Of a DNA stretch of 21,125 nucleotides, positions 18,215 to 21,125 are shown in pieces; positions within the stretch are counted from its first letter, which is position 1; every line of letters starts with the position of its first letter. The translations under genes were made by a program, and so were the position numbers. Below the pieces are notes generated by a model, which ran no database searches, was not told where the DNA came from, and saw only the letters and a list, made by a program, of their open reading frames with translations. This DNA is from Neocallimastix lanati (nom. inval.) (taxonomy: Eukaryota > Neocallimastigomycota > Neocallimastigomycetes > Neocallimastigales > Neocallimastigaceae). The stretch is taken from the NCBI GenBank assembly GCA_016946835.1, contig JACVTC010000515.1, positions 1 to 21,125 of the forward strand. The letters run 5' to 3'.

Positions 18215-19652
18215 TTCGTTTTTAGTTAATAATTTTTTATTGTAAATTAACGAGGTTATTAAATACGAATAAATTTGAAAGTCCAACTTTAAAAATATAA
18301 TTTAACAAGTAATTTAATATCGAATCAAATTTTAAAACAATATATCTTAGTAATTTTTGAAAATAATAATTTTATTTGCTTTCTTTAGTAAGTATAAGCT
18401 CGAAATCCTTATCGACAACTTAGTAGAAATTATAAAGCACGAGGTTCTTTTCGACTACTTTTTTTAGAATAATTTTAAGTTCGAAATCTTTATCGACAAT
18501 TTAATAGAATAATTTTAAGTTCGAAATCTTTATCGACAATTCAATGAAATAATTTTAAGTTCGAAATCTTTATCGACAACTTAATAGAATAATTTTAAGT
18601 TCGAAATCTTTATCGACAACTTAATAGAATATTTTTCAAGCTCGAAATCTTTATTGACCACTTGAATTTTGTAATTTAGTATATTTGTAGTAATAAATTT
18701 AGAAGCAAAGTTTTATTTATTATTTTCACCTTTCAAAAATTTTTCTTTTTAAACGATAAATATTGTATTGTTATAGCTAATAAAATTATTAATTAATTAT
18801 AATTATTAAACACAAAAAATAATCTTTATTGTCGTACAATCTGATAGTACACACTGTCTGACGTGCAGCTTACCTAATGGTGTCATGCCACGCGTGTGCC
18901 ACGATTACTATATTCAATATAAAATATAGCAGTTCAGAGCCCACTAGCCCAATTACTATGTAGGATAAACTTAATCCGATAATCTATGTACGGAATAAAA
19001 AAAATTTTAAAAGTATTCAATAATATTTTTATTAACTAATAAAAATTAACTAAAAACACAATATTTTCAAAGTAAATTAAGATTCTATTACAGGAATTAT
19101 ATAACAAATAAAGTACCAGTAATAAAAAAAAATAAAAAAAATTTAAATGGCGAAGTTAGCCAAAGTCTGATACTTTATATAATAAAGTGCCTTATAACTA
19201 GCACAAAGAAAAGTAAAAAAAATTATATAAAAAAAACAATCTTACGCCTTCGGTGACGTAAGCTCCTTATTCGCCAGTGCTTGGAAAGTACCCGCACCTT
19301 CGTGTGTTGAAACGTTGAAGGTTGAACTATTATTACCGGGTCGGTAACCAAATACCTTCGTCTACTTTCCAATTAATCTCCAAATTAACTACTATTCAAT
19401 AACCTACTATGAATAGAGTTAATTTGTTGCTATCTGAGAATACACTGTGTATGAGCTCTATCCGCTCCTTGTTATAATTTTACAAAATTTGTTTTTTTAG
19501 AATCTTAATTTTACTTATTTAAAAAAAATTTTTTTTATATATATATATCAAACAAGCGCCATGGGTTAATCAAAGGATTAACGACTTACTTGTTTATCAA
19601 TATAAAATAAAAAAAAAATTAAAAAAAAATCTATGTTATTTACTATTATTTC
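18215..19652 (-). other. E2 5' leader
   Basis: About 1.45 kb without coding. It holds 40-bp tandem repeats (18391-18665), a GC-richer island at 18831-18930 including the palindrome CACGCGTG (18889-18896), and a second island at 19230-19460 with small hairpins: CTTACG/CGTAAG around a TTCG-type loop (19241-19262) and TTACC/GGTAA (19333-19347). Packaging or dimerisation structures are plausible but unproven. Confidence 0.55.
18391..18665 (-). repeat. 40-bp tandem repeats in the E2 leader
   Basis: TCGAAATCTTTATCGACAA recurs with period 40 at 18481, 18521, 18561 and 18601, with diverged copies at each side (18399 and 18641). Confidence 0.9.
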
Positions 19653-19709
19653 TATTTAATTCCCCGATATCTCCACCATATAAATGTTAAGGTTTTAGAG
19701 AATTAAATA
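19653..19709 (-). other. E2 U5-leader stem flanking the PBS
   Basis: Minus-strand U5 TATTTAATTCTC (19698-19709) can pair with GGGAATTAAATA (19653-19664), one base beyond the PBS: 12 bp with one G-U. It has the same length and position as in E1 but a different sequence. Confidence 0.65.
19666..19678 (-). promoter_or_regulatory. E2 primer-binding site
   Basis: Minus strand TGGTGGAGATATC, six bases inside the LTR. The first nine bases are identical to the E1 PBS. Confidence 0.78.
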
Positions 19710-19818
19710 AAAATAAAGTAAGGAAACACAAATTTTATTTATTTATTTATTATTTTTATTTATAAATTTATTTGATTTTATTTGATGATATTTAAAAATT
19801 AGTAGCAAAATTTACAAC

Positions 19819-19826
19819 TATTTATA
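19819..19826 (-). promoter_or_regulatory. TATA box of the E2 promoter LTR
   Basis: TATAAATA on the minus strand, about 135 bp from the U5 end. It is conserved in the other LTR. Confidence 0.5.
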
Positions 19827-19983
19827 CTTTTTTTCAAGGCATAAAAGTTGTTCTTGCCACTAAATTACATTTTATTTATTTTTTTTTTTTAAAAACTATT
19901 AAATTTAAATTGATTTTTATAATTAATTATATAAAATTTAATTATAACAATATAAATAAAATACATTTATAATATTAATAAAA

Positions 19984-19985
<2 letters not shown>

Positions 19986-20068
<83 letters not shown>
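19986..20068 (-). repeat. T(83) run (sense A tract) in the E2 5' LTR
   Basis: Uninterrupted T run, ten bases shorter than in the other LTR. Confidence 0.95.
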
Positions 20069-20070
<2 letters not shown>

Positions 20071-20569
20071 TTATTTATTTATTTAAAAATATCTAAAATA
20101 TTACTAATAAGAATTTATTTAATTGGCTATAATTTTTATTACAATCTGTTAAAATATTCAAATAAAAATAAAAATACTATTCTAATATAAAGGTTTTTAA
20201 TAAAATAAAATATTTTTCAATATAAAATAAAACATTTCGATATAAAATTTTATAATAAAAAGTTAAAATATAATATATAAATTTTTAATTATCAATATAT
20301 AAAAATATTATTAATATAAATTTTCATTATTAATTATAAAAAAAATAAGATTTATTATTAATATTGCTAATATAAGTTTTAAATATATAAAAATATTACT
20401 ATTAATATAAGATTTAATATAAAATATAAAGTTTAATATAATTTTTGATTTAATTTTTGATCTTTGGATTTAAAAATTTATTAAGTACAAAAATAATAAT
20501 GTACACATAATGTATTAGAAATAAATCGTAGATTTAATTAAGAATGCATTATTTAGTACATTCTTATCA

Positions 20570-20573
20570 AGAG
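20570..20573. repeat. E2 target-site duplication, right copy (AGAG)
   Basis: Matches 12406-12409. Confidence 0.8.
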
Positions 20574-20584
20574 TTAGTAAAATT

Positions 20585-20652
20585 GTTGTTGTAGTCTGGT
20601 GGTAATACACATGACAATGAAGCCGAACTTCTAGGTTCGACTCACACCTTTC
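20585..20652 (+). other. tRNA-like A/B-box sequence, second copy
   Basis: A box TAGTCTGGTGGTA (20592-20604) and B box GGTTCGACTC (20634-20643), 42 bp apart. This copy is closer to tRNA consensus than the one at 6051. The D arm half-pairs (GTCT/ACAC); the acceptor and T stems do not. E2 ends 18 bp before the A box. Confidence 0.5.
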
Positions 20653-21059
20653 CCAATCTAAATTATTTTTAGTTAATTAATTAAATTATTGTAGAAAGTT
20701 CTAGAGTTTCTTTGGTTAATATTATATAACTAAATGAAACTAGAAATTCTATTTTAATAATTATTTTATCATTTTTCTAAAGATTCATTTTCTAGAAAGA
20801 AAACTTAATTTTTCGAACTTTCGTTAATCTTAACTTTTAAACTGTTTTTCCGAAAAGTATAAATAAGCGTGAATTCTCAATAAAAAATAATTTTCTTTGT
20901 GCTTTTATTAACTAGTTAAAAAGTAATTCGAAATATTACAATAACTAATTAATAATAAAAATAATAATAAATTTTATATTAATAAAAATATTAATAAAAC
21001 AAATTTTTTAAGAAAACGAATTACTTATTAGGTAGACCTATTGGGTGTAAACCGTTACA

Positions 21060-21125
21060 ATTAATAATATTACTTTAATTTTATTAATAATCTAATATTA
21101 TTAAGTTTAGTTTTAGTTATAATTT
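21060..21125. other. Right flank, nothing recognised
   Basis: 66 bp of AT-rich DNA after the E3 LTR end. No match to the E1 or E2 flanks seen. Confidence 0.5.

Larger units (their letters stand above)
12410..20569 (-). mobile_element. E2: nearly complete Ty3/gypsy-type LTR retrotransposon
   Basis: An 8.16-kb element with LTRs at 12410-13300 and 19685-20569 and a 4-bp duplication AGAG. Read on the minus strand: 5' LTR, PBS, a 1.45-kb leader with tandem repeats, gag, a -1 frameshift signal, protease-RT-RNase H-integrase, and 3' LTR only 18 bp after the pol stop. The LTRs differ only in homopolymer or short-repeat length as far as I can see, so insertion is recent. One indel in integrase is the only lesion seen. 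It lies inside the E3 3' LTR. Confidence 0.93.
19685..20569 (-). repeat. E2 5' LTR (right copy, 885 bp)
   Basis: Near-identical to 12410-13300; the differences noted are homopolymer or short-repeat lengths. It begins next to the PBS and so is the promoter LTR, with TATAAATA on the minus strand at 19819-19826. Confidence 0.95.
6036..21059 (+). mobile_element. E3: chromovirus (Ty3/gypsy with chromodomain), interrupted by E2
   Basis: Plus-strand element: right part of the 5' LTR (6036-6540), self-priming-type PBS (6540-6550), leader, Gag-protease-(deleted RT)-integrase frame, chromodomain, polypurine tract (10390-10398) and a 3' LTR split by E2 (left part up to 12409, right part 20570-21059). 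The LTR copy at 6036 is followed by the PBS and the copy at 20570 is followed by unrelated DNA, as expected for 5' and 3' LTRs. E1 occupies the equivalent position in the 5' LTR, so that LTR's left part should lie outside the window. The LTR copies differ by roughly 4-5%, mostly indels, so E3 is older than E2. Confidence 0.75.
20570..21059 (+). repeat. E3 3' LTR, right part
   Basis: Matches 6036-6540 with mostly single-base indels. It ends CCGTTACA and is followed by unrelated AT-rich DNA, without the PBS seen after the 5' copy. TATA box at 20858-20864. Confidence 0.85.

Overview
The window is extremely AT-rich eukaryotic DNA and consists almost entirely of nested LTR retrotransposons. I see no host gene, rRNA, intact tRNA, CRISPR array or bacterial feature. 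Long A/T homopolymers, ATT-repeat (poly-Asn) coding tracts, Ty3/gypsy polyproteins and a chromodomain chromovirus fit an AT-rich microbial eukaryote. My best guess is an anaerobic gut fungus (Neocallimastigomycota). A dictyostelid-like amoeba cannot be excluded from the sequence alone.

Layout. E1 (1-6035, minus strand) is a Ty3-type element cut by the left window edge. It has an LTR (5396-6035), a primer-binding site, an intact Gag-protease ORF (3341-5167), and a pol broken by many single-base frameshifts that carries a very long Asn-rich spacer before integrase. E3 (plus strand, 6036 to 21059 with E2 inside it) is a chromovirus. Visible parts are the right part of its 5' LTR (6036-6540), a self-priming-type PBS, a long leader with a minisatellite, a 722-codon frame (ATG at 7710) in which a deletion joins Gag-protease-RT start directly to the end of the integrase core, a chromodomain one frame away (9839-9994), a polypurine tract, and a 3' LTR. 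E2 (12410-20569, minus strand) is a young, nearly intact Ty3-type element lying inside the E3 3' LTR. It has two LTRs with no substitutions I could find between them, a 4-bp target duplication AGAG, gag, pol entered by a -1 frameshift, and integrase broken by one indel.

How the parts relate. E1 and E2 are homologous families: similar Gag core, D-S-C protease, the same nine-base PBS start, and an analogous U5-leader stem. Both sit in the same orientation at the same base (before AGAGTTAG) of the two E3 LTR copies, 18 bp before a tRNA-like A-box/B-box sequence carried in that LTR. This resembles the targeting of Pol III start sites by yeast Ty3. The most notable signals are this repeated landing site, a UUUAAAC slippery site with a fitting pseudoknot at the E2 gag-pol junction, a self-priming duplex in E3, and a covarying PBS-adjacent stem shared by E1 and E2.

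Limits. Most frame breaks and most differences between LTR copies are single-base indels, often in homopolymers, so some apparent pseudogene lesions could be sequencing or assembly errors.
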